A stretch of DNA of 13,278 bases from CAZWVM01 sp964637705. Lineage in GTDB: Bacteria; UBA8481. The DNA is taken from NCBI GenBank assembly GCA_964637705.1, contig CAZWVM010000097.1, positions 1 through 13,278 of the forward strand, written 5' to 3'. The notes beneath the pieces are model-generated. The model had not been told where the DNA came from. It did no database searches and saw only the letters and a list, made by a program, of their open reading frames with translations. Below are positions 13,278-13,278 of the stretch, one piece after another (within the stretch, counting starts at the first letter, position 1; each line of letters begins with the position of its first letter). Both the position numbers and the translations under genes were made by a program.

Positions 13278-13278
13278 G

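Overview
The window is a high-GC (roughly two-thirds G+C by eye) bacterial chromosome segment. It looks Gram-negative: it encodes a signal-peptide porin ending in Phe, a lipobox lipoprotein and an exported SurA/PpiC-type isomerase. A ferredoxin-dependent oxidoreductase (IorAB) points to an anaerobic or facultative lifestyle. The mixture would fit an Acidobacteriota-like or similar deep-branching high-GC lineage, but that is a guess; nothing here fixes the phylum. No rRNA, tRNA, CRISPR array, transposase or phage gene was seen.

Layout from left to right. (1) 1-304, minus: the N-terminal part of a YkgJ-type cysteine-cluster protein running off the left edge. (2) 305-578: divergent intergenic region holding a palindromic, MITE-like element (about 150-187 bp). 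(3) 579-1952, plus: a lipoprotein of the type I phosphodiesterase/alkaline phosphatase superfamily, convergent with (4) 1962-2714, minus: an exported DUF3108 protein with a near-consensus sigma-54 promoter. (5) 2826-3242, plus: a DUF1232 membrane protein. (6) 3384-4475, plus: an outer-membrane porin closed by a clear terminator.

(7) 4617-9028 is the metabolic core, an aryl-acid locus. On the minus strand paaK, a tandem-ACT protein and a PaaI-type thioesterase form a tight operon. Divergently on the plus strand lie iorA and iorB with a 4-nt overlap. A perfect 17-bp palindrome lies between the two operons. IorAB interconverts arylpyruvates and arylacetyl-CoA, PaaK activates free arylacetates, PaaI can hydrolyse such thioesters, and the ACT protein probably senses an aromatic amino acid. 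Together they could either degrade aromatic amino acids or salvage aryl acids. IorA lacks the usual C-terminal ferredoxin-like domain.

(8) 9103-10113, plus: an exported parvulin-type isomerase whose stop shares a CTAG with the convergent gene (9) 10110-11168, an RlmN-type radical SAM methyltransferase. That gene is the last of a minus-strand operon, PAS sensor kinase - YhcH/YjgK/YiaL protein - RlmN-like protein, with junctions TAG|ATG and TTGA. At least four genes (YkgJ, phosphodiesterase, DUF1232, kinase) lack a Shine-Dalgarno sequence and have a -10-like hexamer 6-7 nt before the ATG, suggesting leaderless transcripts. Neighbouring genes carry strong GGAGG sites.
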